Positions 7,964-16,231 of a stretch of 36,165 nt of DNA are shown one piece after another; the first letter of the stretch is position 1, and the number at the start of each line of letters is the position of its first letter. Source of the stretch: an uncultured bacterium (GTDB lineage Bacteria; Planctomycetota; Phycisphaerae; Phycisphaerales; UBA1924); the NCBI GenBank assembly GCA_913062615.1, contig CAJXXI010000004.1, positions 1 through 36,165 on the forward strand, in the 5' to 3' direction. The notes beneath the pieces were generated by a model. That model saw nothing but the letters and a program-made list of their open reading frames with translations. It ran no database searches and was not told the origin of the DNA. The translations under genes were made by a program, and so were the position numbers.

Positions 7964-8089
7964 ATCGATGGCGGCGGTGCGGTGGGGGAGATCAGCCTAT
8001 CGCCCTCAATCAGGGTGATGGCGATTAAAAATCATATTTATATGAGATTATGGCTTGTCCCCCCTCCACCGTTGCAGTAGCCTGATGAA
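7964..8089. other. AT-rich leader region of cassette A
   Basis: Between the dinB remnant and the first cassette A gene lies a hairpin ATCGCC...GGCGAT (7998-8024), then an AT-rich stretch (about 8024-8050) that may hold the cassette promoter. No clear -35/-10 pair could be assigned. Confidence 0.4.
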
Positions 8090-9175
8090 ATGTATAGATT
8101 TCGATCATGTATTGTTGCGATGGTATTTGTTGTGGGTGTGGAGGCTGCTTTTGGTCAAGAACACTCATTAGAGCAGCTTTTTCGGAAGCACATAGATGAG
8201 TCGCGAAAATTCGTATTGCATGAAAATATTGAGATATCCATGGACATGTTGGTAGGGATCAGGCTGCTAACTGACAAGGAAGTGGATAAGTTGAGCAGGC
8301 TTGCACCTACAGATATTGGTGCCGAGCATAGATATGAGAAATATCTTTCGCAAAGCAAGGCTGGTGGAGAGGCAAGTCGGTTCGAGTTATTTTATGGGAA
8401 TTCGGACTTGTGGCGATTAAATACTACTCCGATGACATACTCGGTTGTGCCTTATGTCGACCGGGCATCTGGAAGCGACGGGGATTGGATTCTTTCGTCG
8501 TATCAACTTCAAACATCGAGAAATTGGCGAGGTGTAGATGAAGACGCGGGGTACCGGCCTCAGGACAGGGTTGATCTTGTGATTAGAGGCATAGGTGTGA
8601 TGGTCGCGGGGGTTCCGTGGCCGGTTGATATGGAGTACTCAATTCTCAGTATCAATGATAAAAATGGGCAATCTGAGATACTTCTTGCTGTAGGTGAGGG
8701 GCAATATCGTTTAACGGTTGAAGTTGTGGGAGGCGGTGACCGCTTAAGAGTTAAGCGTGTAGAAAGTCTTCAAAGCGATGGGGCGAAGCCTGGGGTGGGG
8801 GAGTTTCAGGATTGGGAATATTCTGATATTTTGGGCGTGGATGTTGCCCGGACTTATATTTCAATATTGCCGAGTGGGCAGATGGAGAAAGAATGTCGAT
8901 TATTCCATATTGGAAAGTTGTCAAAGGATCTTGATGTGATTACTCGATCGCCATCAGCAGATGGGGTTGATGAGTTTCGCGGTGCGGCGACATATACCAG
9001 TGTAATTAAGCATACGGCGGGTGATCGTGTAAATGTAGACCACGAGTCAAGGGGCATAACGAGTGTTGTGGGCTTGGATTATGATAAAAATAGAGATTAT
9101 TCGTTTGTGTTTGTAGTGTCAGTTGTATTAGCCGCAGTGTTTGCGGTCATGGTTGTTCGAAAACGATCTGTTTGA
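8090..9175 (+). CDS. Cassette A: secreted, membrane-anchored protein of unknown function
   Basis: I do not recognise a family. The 361-residue product has an N-terminal signal peptide (hydrophobic SCIVAMVFVVGVEAAFG, cleavage probably before QEHS), a large extracytoplasmic domain rich in beta-type sequence, and a single C-terminal membrane helix (FVFVVSVVLAAVFAVMVV) followed by RKRSV. This gives a type I, periplasm-facing topology. The gene is visibly AT-richer than its flanks and leads a compact operon: the next ORF frame overlaps its stop, with the likely peptide start at 9187, then the MauE-like protein and the pseudopilin. Cassette B holds a different membrane-anchored protein at the equivalent functional slot. 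A scaffold or receptor role for the small Cys-rich product is only a guess. Confidence 0.8.
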   Translation: MYRFRSCIVAMVFVVGVEAAFGQEHSLEQLFRKHIDESRKFVLHENIEISMDMLVGIRLLTDKEVDKLSRLAPTDIGAEHRYEKYLSQSKAGGEASRFELFYGNSDLWRLNTTPMTYSVVPYVDRASGSDGDWILSSYQLQTSRNWRGVDEDAGYRPQDRVDLVIRGIGVMVAGVPWPVDMEYSILSINDKNGQSEILLAVGEGQYRLTVEVVGGGDRLRVKRVESLQSDGAKPGVGEFQDWEYSDILGVDVARTYISILPSGQMEKECRLFHIGKLSKDLDVITRSPSADGVDEFRGAATYTSVIKHTAGDRVNVDHESRGITSVVGLDYDKNRDYSFVFVVSVVLAAVFAVMVVRKRSV

Positions 9176-9186
9176 GAGGTGTAAAA

Positions 9187-9528
9187 ATGAAAGTTCAGTT
9201 GTTTGGTTTGGCAGGGGTGTTATTGTTCGGAACGGTTGCTGCGGCAGAGTGTTGGGACTTATTTTCGTTGGGAAATGCATGTGATATTAATCCTTGTTAT
9301 CGAAACGGTGTTTGTTCAGGAATTGTTTCGGACACGATAGATGAGGAGGTATTTATCGCTGTTTCTGGAAGCCCGGGTCGAAAAAAAGCGCCTAAAAATT
9401 ATTTGTGCCTGCAAGAGTGGACAGGACGTGATCAGTTTCAAAATTGCGGTACACCAAAGAGTTGCGAAGGGTTAGTTTCGGGTGATATTTTGACCGGGGG
9501 ACTATGTCCTGTTAGTGGTCCCGAGTAA
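9187..9528 (+). CDS. Cassette A: small secreted 8-Cys protein
   Basis: I chose the ATG at 9187 (113 residues) because GAGAGGTG is correctly spaced upstream and it opens a signal peptide (MKVQLFGLAGVLLFGTVAAA, cleavage before ECWD). The ORF-track start at 9172 is a TTG overlapping the previous stop. The mature part has eight cysteines (ECW, ACD, PCY, VCS, LCL, NCG, SCE, LCP), an even number that suggests four disulfides. No known domain is recognised; the DINPCYRNGVC stretch is superficially EGF-like. A MauE/DoxX-type membrane protein, a class needed for disulfide-rich methylamine dehydrogenase maturation, is encoded 18 nt downstream. Cassette B has a 6-Cys counterpart. Confidence 0.8.
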   Translation: MKVQLFGLAGVLLFGTVAAAECWDLFSLGNACDINPCYRNGVCSGIVSDTIDEEVFIAVSGSPGRKKAPKNYLCLQEWTGRDQFQNCGTPKSCEGLVSGDILTGGLCPVSGPE

Positions 9529-9546
9529 TTCGTAGGTGGAACGATT

Positions 9547-10002
9547 ATGAGACATGTATTCTCGACAGCGGCGGCATTCCTTGTCGCCGCTTTTATGATC
9601 TTTGCTGGAATCTCAAAGCTTGTGTTCTATGAGGAATTTGAAGCGGTGTTGAAGGATTGGTTGATCTTGCCTCAATGGGGATTGCCGATGATCATCATCG
9701 GGGTGCCGTTTCTTGAGATCATGCTTGGTCTTTGGCTTGTTTCTTCGCGATCGGATTGGCGGCCTCGGGTGTTTCTCATAGCGCTCCTGTGTGTTTTCAC
9801 GGTCACGGTGCTTATCGAAAACAGCTACAGCGGGAATGTTTCGTGTGGGTGTTTGGGCCAGGCGATGGATACGCCAACGAACATCGGTTTGCTCGTTTTA
9901 CGAAATATGGGACTGTGTTTGGCGTTAGTATTTCATCCATCCCTATTTACAAAGTTAGGGCGATATGCTCAATCGAAGAGAATCCGGATACACGCTGATT
10001 GA
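9547..10002 (+). CDS. Cassette A: MauE/DoxX-like redox-associated membrane protein
   Basis: This 151-residue protein has four predicted membrane helices (about residues 4-27, 45-65, 74-92 and 112-130). A periplasm-side CGC pair lies at C100/C102 in NVSCGCLGQAMDTP, the pattern of MauE/DoxX-type proteins. In methylamine utilisation, MauE is required with MauD for correct formation of the disulfide-rich MauA subunit. Here it follows a secreted 8-Cys protein gene by 18 nt, with a GTAGGTGG ribosome binding site. Its last 38 nt overlap the pseudopilin start, so expression is coupled. A role in thiol oxidation of the neighbouring protein is inferred. Cassette B carries a paralogue. Confidence 0.85.
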   Translation: MRHVFSTAAAFLVAAFMIFAGISKLVFYEEFEAVLKDWLILPQWGLPMIIIGVPFLEIMLGLWLVSSRSDWRPRVFLIALLCVFTVTVLIENSYSGNVSCGCLGQAMDTPTNIGLLVLRNMGLCLALVFHPSLFTKLGRYAQSKRIRIHAD

Positions 10003-10714
10003 ACTCTTTGTGGTGATCGTAGTAATTGCGGTGTTGATTGGGATTTTGGTGCCCACGCTCAAGCATGTTCGACGCAGTTCGCAGGATGCGGTGTCGCTTG
10101 CGAATATGCGCTCGCATACACAGGTGATGCATTTGTATGCGGGTGATTTTCGTGACTTTGCACCGTTCTTTGCCGACCCTAATGCGACTTATTCTGTGGC
10201 GCGGGGCGGGGGGCTCACGGTGACATTCGAATACTTTGGGAGTGTTGAGATGTGGGTGGTGGCGTTGGTTGATCGGTATTACGGGTTGGGGTTTGGGACG
10301 AATCAGTGGGACGAGAATATTGAGTGGAGCGTGTTTGCTCGCCCTGGGGTTGATGGGCACTTGTATCAATACAGTCCGACATTTTTGGCGCGGCCTCAGT
10401 ATTGGAATGAGAACACACGAGCCGAGGGGCAGCTGGGAGCGATTCGGATGAGCATGGTGCGCTATGCGTCTTCGAAAGCGTTGTTGTTAGAACTCGACGA
10501 GCAGCGGAGTTTTCCGGTTTGGGGTTCGAGGGGTTTGCTGGGTGATCGAGGGTGGGGGTTCTCGTTTGTTGATGGATCGGCGCGTCGGCCTTCGGCGGAT
10601 CGACTTGTTCAGCCGTACCATCGCGGGGAGGGTTCCGCGCATGGCGGGAGGTTTAATATCGGCGTTGTTGGTATGCATACCGAGGATGGCGTGCTGGGGC
10701 GTGATGTTGAGTGA
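9965..10714 (+). CDS. Cassette A: type II pseudopilin-like protein
   Basis: The 249-residue protein starts with a class III prepilin signal, ESG|YTLIELFVVIVVIAVLIGILVPTL, with the expected glycine at -1 and glutamate at +5. Its globular domain shares ARPxxW, S-x-VRY-x-S-x-K and FVDGSA with the cassette B pseudopilin at 22007, so the two are paralogues. The FVDG(S/H)A block resembles the H-x9-DG region of the planctomycete DUF1559/prepilin family. It overlaps the MauE-like gene and is the last gene of the cassette, convergent with dinB. No prepilin peptidase or ATPase is encoded in the window, so these would have to be supplied from elsewhere. Confidence 0.9.
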   Translation: MLNRRESGYTLIELFVVIVVIAVLIGILVPTLKHVRRSSQDAVSLANMRSHTQVMHLYAGDFRDFAPFFADPNATYSVARGGGLTVTFEYFGSVEMWVVALVDRYYGLGFGTNQWDENIEWSVFARPGVDGHLYQYSPTFLARPQYWNENTRAEGQLGAIRMSMVRYASSKALLLELDEQRSFPVWGSRGLLGDRGWGFSFVDGSARRPSADRLVQPYHRGEGSAHGGRFNIGVVGMHTEDGVLGRDVE

Positions 10715-10738
10715 TTTAGCCGAACGCGTTGAATAGAT

Positions 10739-11953
10739 TTATTGCGGGCGGTCTTCTGGGTTTGAGCCGGGGCCGTGGAGGCCGTGTTGGGGCTTGGCTT
10801 TGAGGGTGGACGCGCGGGTGAGGGCGGCTTTGCCGAACTTTGCGATGATGGCGTCGGTTGCTTGGTCGACTGCCTTGTTGGCGGTGCTCGATTGGTTGTC
10901 GAAGAGCCCGGGTTCGGCGGGGGATTCGGTGAGTTGGGATAAGCCGACCCCGATGAGGCGGACGGGGCGGAAGGTCTTGGCCCAGTGATCGAAGAGGGAT
11001 TTGGCAGCTGCGTGGATGGTGTTGGTTTCGTTGGTTTGGTTATCGAGGGTGGTTGAGCGGGTGATGGTTTCGAAATCGCCGAACCGGACTTTGATGGAGA
11101 TTGTTTTGGCGTAGCGTTCGTGCTTGCGCAGGCGCGACGCGACATCGACGGCTTGTCTCGCGATGATCGCGCGGACTTCGTCGGCGTTATCGAGATCGGT
11201 CTCGAAGGTGTGTTCGTGGGAGATGGATTTCGCGCCGCGGTCGATGCGGACTGGGCGGTCGTCGATGCCTCGTGATAGGCGGTAGAGTTTTTCGCCGAAG
11301 TCTCCTAGGCGTGCGGTGAGGGTTTCGATGGGGAGCCCGCGGAGCTGGGCGACGGTGTGGACGCCGAGGCGTTCGAGGTTTCGTTGGGTGGATTTGCCGA
11401 CGCCCCAGAGTCTGGAGACGGGGAGTGGGTCGAGGGTTGATTGAATGGTTTCGTTGGTGATGACGGTGTAGCCGTCGGGTTTGTTCATGTCGGAGGCGAG
11501 CTTGGCGAGGAACTTGTTGGGCGCGATCCCGACGGAGCAGGTGAGGTTGAGTTCTTGTTTGACGAGTTTGCGGATTTCGATGGCGATGGTTGTGGGGGAG
11601 CCGAAGAGATGGAGTGAGCCGGTGACATCGAGGAATGCTTCGTCGACGGAGATGGGTTGGATGGCGGGGGAGAAGCGTTCGAGGATTTCGAAGACTTGTT
11701 TGGAGACTGTGGAGTAGACGCCGTGGGAGCCTTTGACGAAGATGGCGTTTGGGCAGAGTCGTTTGGCGATTGATGATGGCATGGCCGAGTGGCACCCGAA
11801 GACGCGTGCTTCGTAGGATGCTGCGGCGACGACTCCGCGTGGGCCATCGCCGCCGACGAGTACGGGCTTGCCCCGCAACTCAGGATGATCCCGCTGCTCA
11901 ACAGAAGCAAAGAAGGCATCCATATCGATATGAAGAATAGAGCGGGGAGGCAT
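10739..11953 (-). CDS. dinB: DNA polymerase IV (Y-family)
   Basis: The 404-residue protein is a complete translesion polymerase. HIDMDAFFASVEQ carries the first catalytic aspartate (D10) and the steric-gate region; SVDEAFLDVTGS provides D104/E105. The thumb helix-hairpin-helix (LPVSRLWGVGKSTQRNLERLGV) and little-finger domain follow. Translesion polymerases bypass DNA damage at the cost of fidelity. The gene is last in a tight minus-strand run behind an FHA-GAF kinase and a membrane-anchored protein (6- and 7-nt gaps). Its 3' end is duplicated at 7654-7963, on the far side of cassette A. No clear ribosome binding site precedes the ATG. Confidence 0.96.
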   Translation of the reverse strand: MPPRSILHIDMDAFFASVEQRDHPELRGKPVLVGGDGPRGVVAAASYEARVFGCHSAMPSSIAKRLCPNAIFVKGSHGVYSTVSKQVFEILERFSPAIQPISVDEAFLDVTGSLHLFGSPTTIAIEIRKLVKQELNLTCSVGIAPNKFLAKLASDMNKPDGYTVITNETIQSTLDPLPVSRLWGVGKSTQRNLERLGVHTVAQLRGLPIETLTARLGDFGEKLYRLSRGIDDRPVRIDRGAKSISHEHTFETDLDNADEVRAIIARQAVDVASRLRKHERYAKTISIKVRFGDFETITRSTTLDNQTNETNTIHAAAKSLFDHWAKTFRPVRLIGVGLSQLTESPAEPGLFDNQSSTANKAVDQATDAIIAKFGKAALTRASTLKAKPQHGLHGPGSNPEDRPQ

Positions 11954-11959
11954 GGATGA

Positions 11960-12619
11960 TTAATCAGGTGTTGGTGGCTGATAGTTTGGCTTGAGCGTGG
12001 CCGCGAAATCTCGAAGGACATCCAAGGTTTGGGTATCCAGCGTGTAAGCGTGGTCATCGATTGATAAGGAAAGTGATTCAGAGTTAATCGCGTTTACTAA
12101 AAAAATGATCGGGATTTCGAATCTCAAAGTCTGGTCGTGATCAACATCATACGAAGATAGGTGGAGGTGAACTATCTCATCAGATCTCAATGTAAACCGG
12201 GTATTCGCCCAATCGTCAAAAGATCGTCGGTATGACCCGCTGGCAATTAGATCAAGTTTGATTGTTGGTGCGTAGTAAAACTGCGGATCATAAATGAGAA
12301 TGTAAGCGCTCAGTTTAATCTTCAATTCAGACGACAGCATGATTCCGTCGGGTTGCGGCTCGATGATTATTGAGTTTGTGTTGACTCTTAAGTTAGAGGA
12401 GCTTTGGTCGAATACCAATCGGTTTTGAATTTCGACAGATGGTTCTGGGTAATCAAGGTTGGTAATCCGATCTTGTTCTTTTTTGTCAAGGTAATAGCGT
12501 ATGGGAAAGTACAGCCAGCTTACACTGCCTAAGAGAAGAAGCCCGGCAATAAAACATGTGACCGGGCGGGCCCGGCGTAGTTTTTTGTCTCTGCGTATAT
12601 GAAACGAACTCTTCATCAT
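11960..12619 (-). CDS. Membrane-anchored protein of unknown function
   Basis: This 219-residue protein is not recognised. A basic N terminus (HIRRDKKLRRARP) precedes one membrane helix (VTCFIAGLLLLGSVSWLYF, about residues 20-38), giving an N-in, C-out topology with about 170 residues outside. That domain looks beta-rich and has no cysteines or catalytic motif I can name. It is squeezed between the FHA-GAF kinase (7 nt) and dinB (6 nt), so it is probably co-transcribed with both. It is clearly AT-richer than either neighbour, which may indicate later acquisition. It has a start choice at the first or second codon (MM). Confidence 0.75.
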   Translation of the reverse strand: MMKSSFHIRRDKKLRRARPVTCFIAGLLLLGSVSWLYFPIRYYLDKKEQDRITNLDYPEPSVEIQNRLVFDQSSSNLRVNTNSIIIEPQPDGIMLSSELKIKLSAYILIYDPQFYYAPTIKLDLIASGSYRRSFDDWANTRFTLRSDEIVHLHLSSYDVDHDQTLRFEIPIIFLVNAINSESLSLSIDDHAYTLDTQTLDVLRDFAATLKPNYQPPTPD

Positions 12620-12626
12620 GGTTGTC

Positions 12627-14348
12627 TCACAATAATCCCAACGAGTCGGTCATTTGGGGGCCGTGGCGGTTGGATGTGGCGGATGGGTCGAGCATGGTGT
12701 CGAGGTCGGCGGGGAGGATGATTCGGAAGGATGCGCCTTTGCCCGGGGTGGATTCTAAACGGATGCGGCCTTTGTGTTCGTAGACGATTCGTTTAGTCAC
12801 GGCGAGCCCGAGCCCGGTGCCTTTTAAGCCTTTGGTGGTGTTGAAGGGCTCGAAAATCCAGGCGAGTTTGTCTTCTTCCACGCCCGGCCCGTTGTCGATG
12901 ACGGTGATGGTGGCGGCGGGGCGGAGCATCGCGCCGGGCTTGTTTGGGTCTGGGCGTGATTCGTTAAATGCGACGCGGACGGTGATGACGCCGGTCTCTG
13001 GGGCGACGGCTTCGAGCGCGTTGGCGAGCAGGTTCATCATGGCTTGGTGGATCAGGTTGGGATCGACCATGATCGGGGGCATTTCTGCGTCGGCATCGAT
13101 GATCAGGGCGATGCCTTTTTCTTGGCATTGTTTTTCGAGGAGCATGGCGCAGTCGTCTGCGATTTTGTTGAGGCGCGAGAGTTCGAGTTCGAGCTGGAGT
13201 TTGCGGCCGAAGGCGAGCATGTTGATGGTGAGCGATGCGATGCGATCGAGGTTTCTTCGGAGGATGCCCCAGCCGTTCTGTGCGATGGCGAGGTCGTTTT
13301 TGTTGAGTCCGATCTCGACGACATCTGCTCCGCCTCGGAGTCCTTGGAGGATATTTTTGATCGAGTGCGAGAGGGATGCGACGGTCTCGCCGATGGCGGC
13401 CATTCTTTCGGAGTTGACGCGTTTGAGGTGTTCGTCGGCGTTGGCGAGCGCGAGTCCGGTGTGTTGTCCTACGGCGTTGAGCAGTGCGAGTTGTTCGCGG
13501 ACGAAGGCGTGGTTCTGGGTTGAGGAGTCGATGTAGATGGCGCCGAAGAAGTGATCGCCGAAGACAACGGGGGCGCAGATCGCGGATCTGATCTTGTATT
13601 TCTGGACCGAATCGCCCGCGGCGAACCGTGGGTCGGTCATCGCGTTGGTCGAGAGCACGCCTTCGCCGATCATCGCGGCGTTGAGGATGGTGCGCGAGAC
13701 ATGGATGGTCTGTACTTCTTCGGGGTTTTGTTCTTTGGCATAGCGAACGACTCCGGGCACCATTTGGTCTTCGTCTGTTGCGCCGGGGATCATGACGACG
13801 CCTCGCTCGGGCTTGAACTCGGTGAAGACCAGATCCATCACGGCTTCGAGGAGTTCTCGTTCGTTGACGATCCGTGCGGTGATCGCGGTGAGTGAGTAGA
13901 TGATTCGGAGGTGATCGACCGCCGCGTCGGAGGCGGGGGAGTCTTCGGCGGCTTCGGGCGCGATGAACGATTCGCTCGGCGCGATGATCCGTGCTTCGAC
14001 TTCGGTTTCGAGATCGTAATCATCGGTGATGAGCACGGACGGTCTTTTGATGATGTCGGCGGGTTCGCCGAAGAGCAGGACGGTGGCGCCGACACGGATT
14101 TTGTCTCCGGTTTCGAGTCGGATGCGGTTGACGATGGCGACATTGTTGACGAGTGTGCCGTTCTGTGATTTGAGATCAGAGAGGTACCAGACGTCGCCGT
14201 CGGGCGTGAGTTCTGAGTGTCTGCGTGAGACGGTGTTGTCGGTGATGGGGAGCGCTTCTGAGGATCTGCCGATGAGTTGGGGCTCGCCCGTGGGGAGGAC
14301 AAATGTTTTGCCTTCGTCTGGGCCTTCGATGACGGTGAGTCTTGGCAT
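12627..14348 (-). CDS. FHA-GAF soluble sensor histidine kinase (NtrB-like catalytic core)
   Basis: The 573-residue protein has no membrane helix. Residues 1-95 form an FHA phosphothreonine-binding domain (LIGRSSE, NTVSRRHSEL, DLKSQNGTLVNN). A GAF domain follows at about 160-315. The kinase core starts near 320 with a HisKA-like helix (SLSHSIKNILQGLRGG), then an ATP-binding domain with NLLANALEAV, DNGPGVEEDKLAWIFEPF and TGLGLAVTKRI. Fusion of FHA to a histidine kinase suggests recruitment through Ser/Thr-kinase phosphorylation, linking two phosphosignalling systems. No cognate response regulator is encoded nearby. It heads a tight minus-strand run ending in dinB. Domain calls are secure; the signal is unknown. 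Confidence 0.93.
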   Translation of the reverse strand: MPRLTVIEGPDEGKTFVLPTGEPQLIGRSSEALPITDNTVSRRHSELTPDGDVWYLSDLKSQNGTLVNNVAIVNRIRLETGDKIRVGATVLLFGEPADIIKRPSVLITDDYDLETEVEARIIAPSESFIAPEAAEDSPASDAAVDHLRIIYSLTAITARIVNERELLEAVMDLVFTEFKPERGVVMIPGATDEDQMVPGVVRYAKEQNPEEVQTIHVSRTILNAAMIGEGVLSTNAMTDPRFAAGDSVQKYKIRSAICAPVVFGDHFFGAIYIDSSTQNHAFVREQLALLNAVGQHTGLALANADEHLKRVNSERMAAIGETVASLSHSIKNILQGLRGGADVVEIGLNKNDLAIAQNGWGILRRNLDRIASLTINMLAFGRKLQLELELSRLNKIADDCAMLLEKQCQEKGIALIIDADAEMPPIMVDPNLIHQAMMNLLANALEAVAPETGVITVRVAFNESRPDPNKPGAMLRPAATITVIDNGPGVEEDKLAWIFEPFNTTKGLKGTGLGLAVTKRIVYEHKGRIRLESTPGKGASFRIILPADLDTMLDPSATSNRHGPQMTDSLGLL

Positions 14349-14497
14349 GGGTGCTCCGCGGTGTGGGTCGGGGGTCGGTGTATTGATGATAGTGTGTAAA
14401 GCTACCCGCTGTTTAGTGGGTGGGGGATTGTTTGAGCCCGGGGTATATATATGTATGCCGGTTTGCCTTGTGGTGTGGTGGATTGGCGATTGAGATG

Positions 14498-14523
14498 AGC
14501 CCTCCGTGTGTTTGGAGGGCTTT
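14498..14523 (+). terminator. Hairpin terminator or attenuator upstream of the cupredoxin gene
   Basis: An 8-bp stem AGCCCTCC/GGAGGGCT with an 8-nt loop is followed by a short TTT. It lies 37 nt before the cupredoxin start. No plus-strand gene ends just upstream, so it may insulate or attenuate rather than end a known transcript. Confidence 0.5.
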
Positions 14524-14559
14524 GGACAAACACTTGCTATCTATATAAGGGAGAGCGGA

Positions 14560-15009
14560 ATGAAACAGAATGGAAAACAGCATACAAAACGGACAATGGC
14601 ATTGGCGATGATCGCGCTGGCGTCGGCTGGGGTTGTCACCCAGGCGGAGATCTTTGTGGTCGAGCTTGATGGGCGATCGTTTGTGTACGATGGGCTTGCG
14701 GACATGGATATTGATCTGACGATCAATGTCGGCGATACCGTGCGTTGGGAATGGATATCAGGGTTTCACAATGTTGTCAACGGGTTCCCTGGCGACCCGG
14801 ACGAGGACACGCTTTTTAACTCAGGGCCTCCAACGAGTGATACTTCGACTTTCTTTGAGTACGCCTTTGATGATGAGGGCGTGTTTGGATATCACTGTGA
14901 GGTGCATGAGGGTATCGGGATGATCTCGTTTGTGACGGTGGTACCAGCGCCGGGGACGATGTTGGCGATGGCTCCTGTTGGGCTGATGCTCACGCGTCGT
15001 CGTCGATAA
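14560..15009 (+). CDS. Secreted cupredoxin (plastocyanin/azurin-like) with PEP-CTERM-like tail
   Basis: The ATG at 14560 (149 residues) follows AAGGGAGAG; the ORF-track start at 14506 lies inside a hairpin and is unlikely. A signal peptide ends near VTQA|EIFVVEL. A full type I copper ligand set is visible: H70 (GFHNVVNG), then C113, H116 and M121 in YHCEVHEGIGM. The C terminus VPAPGTMLAMAPVGLMLTRRRR is a short PEP-CTERM-like sorting tail (motif, hydrophobic stretch, arginine cluster), with PAPG in place of PEP. The product is likely a small electron carrier held transiently at the cytoplasmic membrane before processing. No obvious redox partner gene is adjacent. Confidence 0.88.
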   Translation: MKQNGKQHTKRTMALAMIALASAGVVTQAEIFVVELDGRSFVYDGLADMDIDLTINVGDTVRWEWISGFHNVVNGFPGDPDEDTLFNSGPPTSDTSTFFEYAFDDEGVFGYHCEVHEGIGMISFVTVVPAPGTMLAMAPVGLMLTRRRR

Positions 15010-15121
15010 CGAGCCGAGGAGAGACATCACATGCGCTCTGGTTGTGCGTTTTCCGGCCAGGGCGTTTTTTGTGGCTGGTCTGCGTCTGGGTTTGGGTGTG
15101 GGATTGTGCTATTGTTGAGGG

Positions 15122-16123
15122 ATGGCGAAGAAAGCAGGATCATCTCGGGCACCCAATGCGGAGGATCGCATTGTTGTTTTGATCGGCAAGGAGCTGTTCT
15201 TGCGGAGCCAGTACACCAGCATGCTTCGGGCGTCGCTTGAAGATGTGCACGGCGAGATTGAGACTTTTCAGTTCAGCGGCGAATCGGCCGAGCCGGCGAT
15301 GGTCCTCGATGAGTGCCGATCGTTTGGATTGATGGCGAGTCACAAGCTGGTGATTGTTGACGATGCGGATCAGTTTGTTCGCGCGGACACACGCCCGATG
15401 ATCGAGCGGTATGCCCAGAACCCGAGTGAGCAGGCGACGCTTGTGCTTCGGGGCGGTAAATGGAATAAGGGTAAGCTCGACGACGAGATCTCCAAGGTCG
15501 GGTTGATCCTCAAGTGTGATTCGGTTGACGAGGGCACCGCGATGCGTTGGGCACAAGGGCGCGCGAGCAAGGCGTATGAATCGACGATTGATGCCAATGT
15601 TGCGGGGATGCTTGTTGAGCGATTGGGTACGGATCTGGGTCGGATTGATACCGAGCTGAGCAAGCTGGCGACAGCTGCGGGCAAGGGGAACCCGATCACA
15701 GCCGAGTTAATCAAAGAACTCGTCGGGATGACGCGTGAGGATGATGTCTGGGCGATCCAGTCGTATCTGCTCTGTGGCGAAGCGTCAAAGACGCTGCATG
15801 AGCTCAAGGTGATCATGAACAACGCTGCGCGAGGCACGCATGTGCCCGTGTCGTTTGCGTGTACTGATTTGGCGCGGAAGTTGTTGGGGATCGCGGAGGG
15901 GATGAACCAGGGGATCAATCCGCATACGCTTGCCAAGGACATGAAGCTGTGGGGGCCGAGCCGAGACCCGATTATGCATACTGCCCGGAAGATCGGGCCG
16001 GTGCGGGCGAGGAAGCTCTTTGACGAGTGTATTGCTGCGGATATGGCGCTCAAGAGTTCGATCGGGACTCCGATGCGTACATTGGAGATGCTCGCGATGT
16101 CATTTGCGAGGCTCTCGCGGTAG
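15122..16123 (+). CDS. holA: DNA polymerase III, delta subunit
   Basis: The 333-residue protein matches the clamp-loader delta subunit: an AAA+-like domain without a Walker A motif, with SHKLVIVDDADQF and RIDTELSKLATAAG typical of the family, and a C-terminal collar domain (LARKLLGIAEGMNQG...RTLEMLAMSFARL). Delta opens the beta clamp during replication. An early window resembling a -10 element (TATTGT, 15110-15115) ends 6 nt before the ATG, so translation may be leaderless. Alternatively TTGAGGG acts as a poorly spaced ribosome binding site. It is followed about 110 nt later by a lipoprotein gene. Confidence 0.9.
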   Translation: MAKKAGSSRAPNAEDRIVVLIGKELFLRSQYTSMLRASLEDVHGEIETFQFSGESAEPAMVLDECRSFGLMASHKLVIVDDADQFVRADTRPMIERYAQNPSEQATLVLRGGKWNKGKLDDEISKVGLILKCDSVDEGTAMRWAQGRASKAYESTIDANVAGMLVERLGTDLGRIDTELSKLATAAGKGNPITAELIKELVGMTREDDVWAIQSYLLCGEASKTLHELKVIMNNAARGTHVPVSFACTDLARKLLGIAEGMNQGINPHTLAKDMKLWGPSRDPIMHTARKIGPVRARKLFDECIAADMALKSSIGTPMRTLEMLAMSFARLSR

Positions 16124-16231
16124 TTTTGGACGAGAATCGTTCGATCGGTCGATGTATAGTCGTTGATATCTACACAATGAGCGATCTGGGCAGGATGCCC
16201 AAGCAGGGAAGATGAGCAGGAGGCTCGACGC

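Noticed and set aside
8090-10714. RiPP or bacteriocin biosynthetic cluster
   Set aside because: The small protein has an ordinary signal peptide, and there is no leader motif, radical SAM enzyme, cyclase, peptidase-ABC exporter or immunity gene.
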